A stretch of DNA of 47,198 nucleotides, taken from the NCBI RefSeq assembly GCF_010093535.1, contig NW_022985232.1:1-47198 (forward strand), given 5' to 3'. Source of the DNA: Lindgomyces ingoldianus (taxonomy: Eukaryota; Ascomycota; Dothideomycetes; Pleosporales; Lindgomycetaceae). A program made the position numbers and the translations under genes. The notes under the pieces were generated by a model. That model was not told where the DNA came from. It did no database searches and saw nothing but the letters and a program-made list of their open reading frames with translations. Positions 34,232 through 43,058 of the stretch are shown here, piece after piece; the first letter of the stretch is position 1; the number at the start of each line of letters is the position of its first letter.

Positions 34232-34716
34232 GTACATAGTATTTATAGTTACTATATTGTGTTTAAAAAGTAGTAAGGTTTTCTACCTTCTTATTTAAAT
34301 AAATATAGTAAAAGGCTTATTATACATCTAGCTTAGTAAATACTTTAGTACACACTAGTTAAGTAAAAGTTTTTTAGATTAAAAAAATTAAGTATACATT
34401 TTTTTTATAATTATATTAAGCTTTTAACTTGTAGTTAACATAAAACTACTACTTTTTTTTAGCTTTTTAGTAAACAGCACTAGGGACATATAGCTAGCGC
34501 TACTGTGTGTAATAAAACTATATTATAAGTAATTATTAAAGTAGGTCTTAACTAGCTTAAGTTACTTTTGTAACATACTATATAGTAAGCTGCTTAATAG
34601 TATGTTCTTTACTATAAGCTAAATATTATAGTTACCTTTTTTATAGTAAAGTAAAAGCTTATTAAAGTCCTTTTTAAAAAAAATAAGCTAGTGTAGCTTC
34701 TATATATAATAATGCT
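34232..34716 (-). pseudogene. Gypsy-A reverse transcriptase N-terminal part
   Basis: The minus strand ends with LTTF*TQYSNYKYYVL, matching the start of the gypsy RT palm. Upstream it holds relics of the LVLFTKK segment and the CVDYR-type region in shifted frames. It is interrupted on the right by TRIM-2 and on the left by foldback copy 3. Confidence 0.7.
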
Positions 34717-34976
34717 AAAAGTGTCTGTACGTAAGTACAGCTGCGTCTGTACACGCGTACAGCTAAATTAGGTTGCCTAAAACGTTAGCTATCTAGCCTA
34801 TGCGCTAGGGGCTATGTGTACGTAAAAGCCCTCTTTCTTTATATATAAAAAAAAGGGTAGTAGTTAATAATAAAAAAATCTTTACTTACTTACCTTTTAG
34901 TACACCTCTTAGGTGTATGTTTGTTTAATTAAACCTAGGTTAACTAACACTAATTAGTTTATTAATAAACTATTTA

Positions 34977-35367
34977 CTATGTGCGTAGCTACATAGAGGA
35001 TATTATCCTTAATAGACAGATTTATAAGAATTAATAAAACTACTACTATATAAAAAGCTTACTCCTACTGTGTGCATAGCTACGCAGAGAGGGCTTAGAC
35101 GCTTACACCTACTGTGTGCGTAGCCACGCAGAGAGGGCGTAAAGAAGCTTTATGCGCACCCCTAAATTAACAAATTACACAAAGATAAAATTAGTAACCT
35201 ACTATATGCGTAGCTATATAAAGAGGGCTTACTACTAAGCCTTTATGCGCTCTAGAGCCTTTTGTTAATATAAGCTATGCAACTACTTACCTACTATGTG
35301 TATAGCTACGCAGAGAAGATAATATAGGCTACATAATTAGAAACCTACTGCGTGTGTAGCTATATAA
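34977..35367 (+). repeat. Array of six hairpin repeats in TRIM-2
   Basis: Copies begin at 34977, 35068, 35112, 35202, 35294 and 35348. Spacings are 91, 44, 90, 92 and 54 bp, the first four exactly as in TRIM-1. Several stems carry RIP changes, for example CTATGTG..TACATAG at the first copy, that keep most pairs through G:T wobble or paired changes. Confidence 0.85.
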
Positions 35368-35410
35368 AGAAAGCTCTTTATTAGCAGCCTACCTTGTTAA
35401 CACTCCCCCC

Positions 35411-35627
35411 TTAATTAATTACCTATATAAGAAGTAATAACTAACTAACACTTTCTCTCCCCTTAAAGATTAATTACTTATATAGAAGGTAACTAACTAA
35501 CATCTTTTTTTCTCTACCCCCCTAGAGATTAATTGCTTGCACAGAAGGCAACTAACTAACACCTTCTCTCCTCTTCTACTCCTCTAGAGATTAATTACTT
35601 GCACAGAAGGCAATTAACCTACACCCC
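35411..35627 (+). repeat. Tandem repeat of about 60 bp in TRIM-2
   Basis: Four units with the AGATTAATT...AGAAGG.AA.TAAC core, matching three units in TRIM-1. The last ends in AATTAACCTACACCC as in TRIM-1. Confidence 0.75.
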
Positions 35628-35630
35628 TCC

Positions 35631-35831
35631 CTAAGCTATAGCGTCTTTGTACACTTTATATAAAAAGTTATTAGGGGTTACACGTGTGTTTAAAATAATT
35701 TTATGTAAAAAAGTAGATTTAAATCTTCTACATAATAAAATAAATACAGACTCTCCTTTACTAAAATAATAAGCTTTATACATAGTGTACATCCTCTTAG
35801 ACATGTGTAAGCTGCTAAGAAAAAAGTACAC
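35631..35831 (-). other. TRIM-2 counterpart of the unassigned TRIM-1 open frame
   Basis: 66 codons containing SSLHMSKRMYT and TRVTPNN, as in TRIM-1 15073-15324. Shorter because of upstream stops. Status unknown; probably non-coding. Confidence 0.25.
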
Positions 35832-36343
35832 ACTATAAAAGTAAAATAACTTTAAAGGATAGATAACACATAATTTTAATAACCTTCTTTATATAGTTAA
35901 GTAAGAACTTTTTCTTACTCTAGCTAAGTGTAGGCACTATCCTAAAGGCAGGTTAAATTATACATAAGCTAAGAAGCTAGAGGATATTATAAATAAAAAA
36001 AGCACTAAAGGTTAGCTCTAAAAAAAAAAGTAGAAAAGTAAAAAAAAGAAAAAAAAAGTAAGATTAACATATAAATAAGTAAGTAACTTTATAAAAGTAA
36101 AAAGTTACTAGTGTCTATACATAAGTACAGCTACATCTGTACACACATATAGCTAAATAAGGTTGCCTAAAACATTAGCTATCTAGCCTATGCGCTAGAG
36201 GCTATGTGTACCTAAAAGCCCTTTTTCTTTATATAAAGAGAGAGGGCAGTAGTTAATAACAAGAAGATCTTTACCTACTTACCTCTTAGTACGCCTCTTA
36301 GGCGTACGTTTGTTTAATTAAACCTAGGTTAACTAACAAAAAG

Positions 36344-36630
36344 CTTTTATTAAATTAACTAGTAAAGCTTTTTTTTTAAGTTAAGCTAGTTTATTTTTTT
36401 AATAATCTTAAATAAGCTTTTTTACTTTATATATACTTATATAACTAATAATAACTTCTTTTTATTAAATATATAATAAAAAAGTAGTAGAACTTATTAT
36501 ATTAATATCTAAGCTAGCATTAATAAGTATGTTATATAACATAGTTAAGTTATAGAGCTTTTATAATAAAGTAGTAAACTTAGCTTTAAAGTGCTAAGCT
36601 AGTTACATATTTTTTAAAGTTCTTTTTATA
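36344..36630 (-). pseudogene. Gypsy-A fragment, possible protease region
   Basis: Between gag and reverse transcriptase in the rebuilt Gypsy-A. The minus strand contains LINASLDINIISS, which resembles a mutated retroviral-type aspartic protease segment (Asp to Asn), but the spacing is imperfect. A weak assignment resting on position. Confidence 0.35.
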
Positions 36631-36632
36631 TA

Positions 36633-38494
36633 ACGTACCTAACGGGTTGGCCGGCTACACAGGTTAGCTAGCCACTTTTGCCAATCCCCTACCACACTCT
36701 ACCTATCTACATAATGCCTTAACAACAATACTAGATTAAATCTTCTAAAGAACATTAAATACAGCTTACTTTTTAAGCTTTTAAATAAGACTTAAAACTT
36801 TTCTTATAACGCACTATAGCTATCTATAATGTTTTTTACATAACACTAAGTAATTAACACGCTAGACAGCCTTTATAAGTAGAATGCTAGCCTAAATTAA
36901 AGAATTTAACTAAGCTTAAAAAAAAGGTAGTTATTAAGTACATACTTAAGCTTATTACACGCAGATTTCCCTTTAGGCTTACAGCTGTAGCTAATATAGC
37001 TAATTCCTTGCGCATAGAGTGTAATCTAGGCTAGGTTAGCTTAAACTAGCCTAGTATATAAGTTAAGCACTGCTTTAAGTTTATAATAAAGTTTAATTAT
37101 AAGTATAATTATAAAAAAGCACTTTATAAGAATCTAGAGGTTATCTAAGGCTAGTTTTGCCTAGTAGCTAATATAAAAGCTAAGTATAGTATTTAGAATA
37201 AAGACATGTATAACTTTAATAAGTTAAGCTTTATAATAGGCTAGATATTAACTAGAGTAGTTATTATAGCTTTAAAGAGATAAAGACAGCTAAAAAGTAA
37301 TATAGTAAAGTAATAAAAAGTAGATAATAGTTATCTAGAGCATTAATATAATAAAGTAGGCTATTTTACTTTTTATTATTTTTAAGAGCTGCTATTACCT
37401 CTTTACCTAGTATAAAAAAAATCTACCTTAAACTAGGTTATTATAGTCTCTAAAAACAGCTAGATAATAAATAAGCTTAGGCTGTAGTAGTTAAAGCACT
37501 TTAATAAGCATATAAAAAGAAGGGTTATAAGCGCTTATTAGCTTTTTATTATTAATAGCTATAAAAGCTATAACTTACTTAATTTCTAGTAGTACTGTAA
37601 AAAGAATAAGATTATTACTATTTATATGCTTCTACACTTATTACACCTTTTATAGCCTTTTAATGTAGGTTGTTTTGCCCTTTTAAAAAAAGTGTATAAG
37701 CGCTAAGCTAAAATTCTTATATATAACTAAATTACTTATATTATAAAACTTAAGTTCCTACTATGCTTTATACGCGCTTATAATATAGTAATTACTTTTA
37801 GTAATATCTAAAAAGGGGTTTAAAGCCCTAGTTTAGTCTTATTTAACTTAGAATAAGTTAAAATAGCTGTTAATATTTAGTTATATACTTTATTACTACT
37901 ACTACCTATTAATAATAAGCTCTAGCAGTTGTAAACTCTAAGTATTACTTTTAAATTTAAGTTATAATTAATGCTTATAAAAGTAAAAATTTAAAAGTAT
38001 ATAGATAGCTTACTAATGTCAATAGTAAAGGCCTTTAGAAAAGTTTTAAAGGGGGCAGCAATTATTATGCATAAGCTAGTGTTAGCATAAAAGAAGATTA
38101 TAAAGCTTTAAGCAGTAAATAAAGCTGCTACATAATATAAATTACATAAAAGAAAGCAAATTTAGGTAAAAAAGACTTTAATAGTTAAGAATAAAGCTTA
38201 TCTAACTACTCTAAAGGAGTTTAGAGCGTGTAGTAATAGGAAAAAGCTAAAGACGCAGGTGCGCACTAAAGAAAGTAAGCTAAGTTAAAAGTAATATAGG
38301 CAGTGTAATTAGACTAGACATAACTTATATACATGTAAGAAAGTAGTAGAAGTAGACTTTAAATAATATCTTGTGTTGTATTGCTTTATATAGGGCTAAA
38401 GTAGGCTGTTTTGCGCTAGAATAGGGTGGTTTTAGTAGGGGCTCGGCAAAAGTGGCCGGCTAACCTGTGTGGCCGGCCAACCCGTTAGGTACGT
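36633..38494 (+). mobile_element. Full-length pogo/Fot1 transposon, subfamily 2
   Basis: 1,862 bp flanked by TA (36631-36632 and 38495-38496). Terminal inverted repeats of about 50 bp begin ACGTACCTAACGGGTTGGCC and keep CpG sites. Each contains two GGTTRGCYRGCC-like direct repeats, likely transposase sites. Inserted in Gypsy-A. Subfamily 1 (43059-44924) has unrelated TIR cores but the same layout. Confidence 0.95.
36750..38290 (+). pseudogene. Pogo/Fot1 (DDE_1-type) transposase pseudogene, subfamily 2
   Basis: Approximate limits. Conceptual reading gives an N-terminal DNA-binding part, then ALYKNLEVI, NIKAKYSI, and the first catalytic motif as Y-N-F-N-K instead of NFDE. Next come WLKHFNKH, IINSYKSYNL (the LDGHESHN block with Asp, His and Glu changed) and NVGCFAPLKK (third catalytic Asp to Asn). 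Fot1-type transposases cut and paste into TA sites. All three acidic catalytic positions are altered in the direction RIP predicts, and stops are frequent. Confidence 0.88.
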
Positions 38495-38496
38495 TA

Positions 38497-38903
38497 TAAA
38501 ATGCTTAGTTGCCTTTTATTTACTTACTAGTTAAAGTATAGTAATACTTATAAATTTATTATATTACTTAGTGTTTTTTTAGTAACTTAGGTTTATCTCT
38601 AGAGATAAGCTATATATAAAAATATTAATATTAAGTTTATAATTTATTAGCCTATTATTATTAAGCTATTTTAATACATAGTTTTTATAGTTAACTTATA
38701 CACCTACTTTTTTTAGTAGCTTATAACTAATAATAAGGTTATAATAACTAGTGTTATAGAGTATAAAGTATAATAGTATTTAGTAGCTGTCTAGAACTAG
38801 ATTAGCGTTAAAGTACTTATATACCTATTTATTTAGTCTATTATTATACTTTACTAGAGGAATAGGCGCTATTTTAGAGAGCTTTACCTTAAGACTTTTT
38901 TTT
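38497..38903 (-). pseudogene. Gypsy-A fragment between gag and protease
   Basis: RIP-shaped sequence continuing Gypsy-A between the solo LTR at 38909 and the pogo copy. No domain recognised. Its place in the rebuilt element is the only basis. Confidence 0.45.
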
Positions 38904-38908
38904 ACTCT

Positions 38909-39111
38909 TGTGACAGCGCGTACCGCGTCACATGCTCTGCGGCATCAGCTCCCTCGCTTGCGCAACGAGTAGCACGCTAGTGCTACGAGTAGCGCCTTGC
39001 CAGGGGCACACATGTATATTTAAACTCGCAGAGTAGCTCCTCTGCTCCTTAGTTTAATCTAGTTGAGTTACACAACCTCTTGCTTGTAGCTTGAGCATGC
39101 CGACCGTGACA
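38909..39111. mobile_element. Recent, unmutated solo LTR (203 bp)
   Basis: TGTGACAGCGCGTACC to GACCGTGACA, with perfect inverted ends TGTGACA..? (start TGTGACA, end GTGACA) and perfect TSD ACTCT (38904-38908 and 39112-39116). GC-rich with many CpG sites and a GTATATTTAAACTC TATA-like core, in sharp contrast to its AT-rich surroundings. No internal region of this family is present, so it arose by LTR-LTR recombination. Probably gypsy type. Confidence 0.93.
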
Positions 39112-39116
39112 ACTCT

Positions 39117-41110
39117 ATATAAGTGCTTAAGATAGAATAAATTATAACTACTTACACTAGTGTTAATAAGGCTATTAAGCTTAATAGCTATTTTATTAGT
39201 AAAGATATAGTAGGGTAATGTAAATGGCTTTCTGCTAAAGAGCAGCTACTATAGATTAGAACTAAGGGCTCTGTTATACGTCTCTAAGAAGAAGACGTTC
39301 TCTAAAGTAAAGCTTCTTTTAATAATAGTGCTTTTTTATTACTTAACTTTATGTCTAAGTTTATAGCTTTTATAAGCTTATTCTTTATATAAACACATAG
39401 GCAGTGGCAGCTAAGGTGTTCTAGCTTATAACAGTAATAGCATATAATATTATCCTTAGTTATTAGCAGCAGCAGTAGAGTTACAGCTTACGCTAGTAAA
39501 GCAGTAACCTGTAGTTGCAGAATATTTTTGTAAGTAGGCTTTTTTAGACTTCTCTAAGCGCGCTAAGCACTAGTCTCTGCAGCTACCTTCTGTAAAGAGA
39601 ACGTAATCTGTTAGGCCTAGTAGCAGTAGTTAAAGAAGCTTATTATAGGGTTATAGTAGTAGATTTCTATGTGTACAGGCAGTAAGCCTAAGAGGGCATT
39701 ATAGATCTTATTCTTTTATTAGTCTAGTAGCAGCTTAGTTTTATTAGCTAGTTAAGTAAACTAAGCTTTAAAGTTTTTAAAGTCTTAAAATAACTTTATT
39801 TTAAGCTAGTAAAGCTTAGCCTTAGCTTTTAAGCGCTAGTAAGTGTTATTAAAAGCTTTTTTTTAAAAATTTAACAATGTTAGTAGCTATTACTTACTAG
39901 TTATATTTCTTTATTACTTTAAAGTATAGTTATAGGTAGCTTAAAGCTCTTCTACTTATTTTTAATTTAGTATAGTGCGCTTATATATTTTTATAGTTTT
40001 CTAAGTTACTATCTAGAAGGATAAAGTAATTAGTGTTGTGTAGTAGCTTACCTGCTAGTAGGTGTTTTTAGTGCTTAATAGTATAATTATTATTATTTAT
40101 AAATATAAGTAGGTCTACTACTTTAGTAAAGTGTTGTAAGCTTTTTTTCTAGCTTTATAAAGTAAACTGTATAGTGTTTAGTGTAGCTAGAGTTATAAGT
40201 TTAAAGCGTAGCTACTTTATTAAAGTGCTTATAGTTGGTGCTACTATAAGTGCACTACCTATTTATTTTAAAAAGTATAAGTAAAAAGTGTTTATAGATG
40301 CTAGCTTAGGCAAGTTTTTTAAGGTAGTAGCTTTAATACTTTAGTTAGCTAGCTTTGCTAAGGCTTTATTTAGCAGCTTTTAAAATATAGCTACTTGTTT
40401 TTAAGCCTTTAGTAGTATTTTTTCTACCTTATTAAGCGCTTTTACTAGTGTGTTAGTATAGTTATAGAAGGTCTATGTTTTAAAGACATTTTAGACTAGC
40501 TTATTTATATAGACTACTTTCTTACTAGTTATAAGCATAAGTAGAGTAATAGTAAAGTTATAAAACTTATATATATTATTACTTTATAAGACTTTTTTAG
40601 TCTTAACTACTATTAGCTTTTTATTTTACTAAGCCTATTTACAGAGTTTTTTAATTATGTAGTTCTCTCTAAACACCTTTTTGCTGTAAACTTTAGCGCT
40701 GCCCTTAAGTGTCCTAGGTGCTAGCGTGTGCTCTTTGCTAGTTAGTGGGGCGGTGGGGTCTACCCGCATTTTAAGCTTTAAGAGTTTCCCTATGCTAGTA
40801 TTAGTTTAATGCTGCTAGCAGTGCAGCTGGTTAACTAGTGATGCTGCTTTAGGTTCTAAGAGGGTAAAGCAGGTTAGTCAGTGGTGCTTCTAGCGGTGCA
40901 GCTGATTAGTCGGTGATGCTGGTTTAGGTCCTGAGAGGGTAAAGCAGGTTGGCTAGTGGTGCTGCTGGCGGTGCAGCTGATTAGTTGGTGATGCTACTTT
41001 AGGTTCTAAGAGGGTGAAGCAGGTTGGTTAGTGGTGCTGCTGGCGGTGCAGCTGATTGGTTGGTAGGCCTGCTGTCTCTAGGCCTGTATTGCCTGCTGCT
41101 TCAGGGCTTC
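39117..41110 (-). pseudogene. Gypsy-A gag pseudogene with intact zinc knuckle
   Basis: Minus-strand Ty3/gypsy gag (retrotransposon gag family). The N-terminal part includes MRVDPTAPLTSKEHT from 40769 and a run of 25-residue repeats upstream. The core reads FTKVVDLLIFINNNNYTIKH, then AGKLL and RALSYL. A CCHC zinc knuckle at 39401-39442 (C-YYC-YKLE-H-LSCH-C) keeps all four metal ligands. The N-terminal half has few RIP changes and the core many. Gag forms the particle and binds element RNA. The reading frame is broken by stops. Confidence 0.82.
40810..41068 (-). repeat. 75-bp in-frame tandem repeat in Gypsy-A gag (3.4 copies)
   Basis: Units start at 40810, 40885, 40960 and 41035. On the minus strand the least mutated unit is open and encodes 25 residues rich in Gln, Ser, Thr and His (QPALPSQDLNQHHR and on). 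Other units have CAG-to-TAG stops. The period is an exact multiple of three, so copy number can change without a frameshift. Confidence 0.9.
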
Positions 41111-41395
41111 TGATTGTGTAGCAGAGGATTAGGAGGTGTGATCTCTCCTAGAGTGATTAGTATAATAGAGCTCTAAGCTCTCTTCTGTTGTATAGGTGAT
41201 ATAGGCCCTTCCCTACAGTTAATTTAGCTGCAGCGTCTTGCTTAGCGCAAGGCTCTTTAAGAGGCGTTAGGGTACCTAGCCTAACTAGGATTTTGCGGTG
41301 GTTGTTAGCAAATTAAGCACACAGGCTAATTGCTTAGTTTAACCCTAATATTATGTCGCTGTCCTCCGGCTAAAATAGGGTTGATCCTAGTTTAA
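41111..41395 (-). other. Gypsy-A 5' leader
   Basis: G/C-richer sequence between the truncated 5' LTR and gag. After the LTR end (TTATCACA on the minus strand) it continues TTAAACTAGGATC. No certain primer-binding match to a tRNA 3' end was recognised. Confidence 0.5.
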
Positions 41396-41501
41396 TGTGA
41401 TAACAAGCACTGTCTCTACTACTGTATAGAGCTAGGGAAGCATGGCAGAGTAGGTCGGCTCTATTTTAGCTAAACTAGGATGAGGAGTGAAGGAGGCGAA
41501 G
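41396..41501 (-). repeat. Truncated 5' LTR of Gypsy-A
   Basis: About 105 bp starting TGTGATAACAAGC, matching the left end of the 3' LTR at 18929. Similarity stops abruptly near 41501, so the outer half is missing or replaced. Confidence 0.75.
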
Positions 41502-42091
41502 TACAGCAGACTGTTAGCTAGTGAAGGGAAAAAACTAATTGCTAATTTAAAAATTCTTTACCCTGCACCTAATTATAGCCTTTAGCTACTTATAACTTTA
41601 TAATTATTTTATACACGTTTATATATGTTAATTTTATAATGCCTAGTAAGCGTCTTCTAAATAGTTACGTTGTACAAGTGCTTACTATTATAGTGGCGAC
41701 GTAGGAGGACGTCCTAAGATTAACCTTAAACTGTACTAACTCTATCTACCTAGGCTTTTTTATACAAGTGTTATATATATATATAAATAGCTACTTACTT
41801 TTTTAAAAAGTTTTAAGTTTATATTACTTTTTATATAATTAAGTAGTAGTTTTAAATATAAAATATAAAGTAATACTTTCTTACTAAAGTTAACGATACA
41901 GTTAAAAATTAAATTTTAGTACTATTTTTTAAAGTTAGGCTTAAAAGTTTAAATATACTTTATATACTACATAATAAAAGCTTCTAAATTAGAAAATATA
42001 GACTTATATAACTTTAATTTAAGCTTAAATTATATAAAAAAGTGTAAAGTGTTAAATAAAGCTAGTAAGTAGATAAGCTTATTTAATAACG
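41502..42091. other. AT-rich sequence, unassigned, with a short G/C-rich motif
   Basis: Mostly RIP-like. Contains TAGTGGCGACGTAGGAGGAC at about 41692-41711, which resembles the start of a retroelement leader next to an LTR end, but no LTR partner was found in the window. Confidence 0.35.
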
Positions 42092-42096
42092 TATTA

Positions 42097-42376
42097 TGTT
42101 GAATAGGCTCTGACAGCTAGCTGCTTGTGGTATAAGCACTTAAGTAGCAAGAGTAAGAGTGGTGTACGGTGTGCACAGCGTACAAGGTAGGTAAGGTGAG
42201 GGCAACATGTTTCTAGTTCTATTGCTCTTGTCTTTCCTCTGTACAGAGAAAAAGGGGGATATCTAGATGTTCGCGCACAGAGGTTCGCGCACGAGCATCA
42301 TGTGACAGAGATACGTGGTCCTGCTCGTGCGCGATCGCTTGTATCCAGACTGTGACGCTGCTGCTGCGTACAGACA
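42097..42376 (-). mobile_element. Copia solo LTR, inverted
   Basis: 280 bp, the reverse of the LTRs at 6656 and 13547, with perfect TSD TATTA (42092-42096 and 42377-42381). It keeps CpG sites (GCGCGATCG, TTCGCGCAC) lost in the 3' LTR of the full copy, so it is less RIP-mutated, consistent with its short length. Confidence 0.95.
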
Positions 42377-42381
42377 TATTA

Positions 42382-43056
42382 GTTAAAAGCTAAAAAAGGT
42401 ATTATTAATAAGTATAAGTAAAAGTATTTTTATACACACTTTATTAACATAGCTATATTATTATATAGGACTAGTTATTTTATATTTATTATATAATGAA
42501 CTATAAGGCAGTAGAGCGCTGTAAGCGCAACCTGTAGCAACACTTTAAGGAGTATATTGTTTTTAGCCTAAACTTTATCTAGTCTATTAATAGCTATAGT
42601 AAGCTAAAACTGTACAGCGTAGAGATCTATGCATGTATTAACGCGTACTTATAATATATTATATAGATTTATGTTAGAATCTCTACCTACACTATATTAG
42701 CTGCCTTTACTAGTTTCTTAAGACACTTAAAAAAATAAAGATAGTTATACTAGTAAATGCTTATTACTAGCTTTAAAAGTTTATAAAGCCTAAGCTTTTA
42801 TTTAATTAGTGCTACTTTTATAGTATAAGTATAGTAAATTAGTAGATTAAAGCTTAGTAGTAGTAACTTTTAAAAGCTTTTTTTTATTAGTAAGTTAGTA
42901 TTTTATATAATACTTATTACTTTATTTTACTTTAACTAGAATTACTTTTACTACTTTTAAACGTAAAGCTTTTTTTTAAAAAATAGCTTAGCTAATTAGC
43001 TTACTATTTATACTATATATATTTTTATACTTTATAAGAAACTATATAACTTTATA
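42382..43056 (+). pseudogene. AT-rich segment with a decayed open frame of unknown family
   Basis: From 42498 the plus strand reads MNYKAVERCKRNL, stop, QHFKEYIVFSLNFI, stop, and continues with VEIYACINAYL and TILAAFTSFLRHL. Stops are of the CAG/CGA-to-TAG/TGA type. The composition suggests a former protein, but I do not recognise it. Confidence 0.35.
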
Positions 43057-43058
43057 TA

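Larger units (their letters stand above)
34722..36338 (+). mobile_element. TRIM-2: second copy of the non-autonomous short LTR retroelement
   Basis: 1,617 bp with LTRs 34722-34949 and 36112-36338 and perfect TSD AAAAG (34717-34721 and 36339-36343). The interior follows TRIM-1 but lacks the C-rich insert, has six hairpins and four of the tandem units of about 60 bp, and is more RIP-mutated. The LTR/internal junctions CTAATTAGT and AAAAGTTACTAG match TRIM-1 and the copia element. No gag or pol coding content. Confidence 0.93.
18929..41501 (-). mobile_element. Gypsy-A: old Ty3/gypsy retrotransposon shattered by five later insertions
   Basis: The 3' LTR is at 18929-19143 and a truncated 5' LTR copy at 41396-41501, same orientation. 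Between them, in minus order, the surviving pieces are 41395-39117, 38903-38497, 36630-36344, 34716-34232, 33127-31906 and 20633-19144. They sum to about 6.2 kb, normal for gypsy interiors. Gag lies next to the 5' LTR, reverse transcriptase is in the middle, and a purine-rich tract abuts the 3' LTR. Removing the insertion at 33130-34229 with one TA makes the reverse transcriptase frame continuous (YYVLLFSL). Integrase should lie in 20633-19400 but I could not align it securely. Confidence 0.8.
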
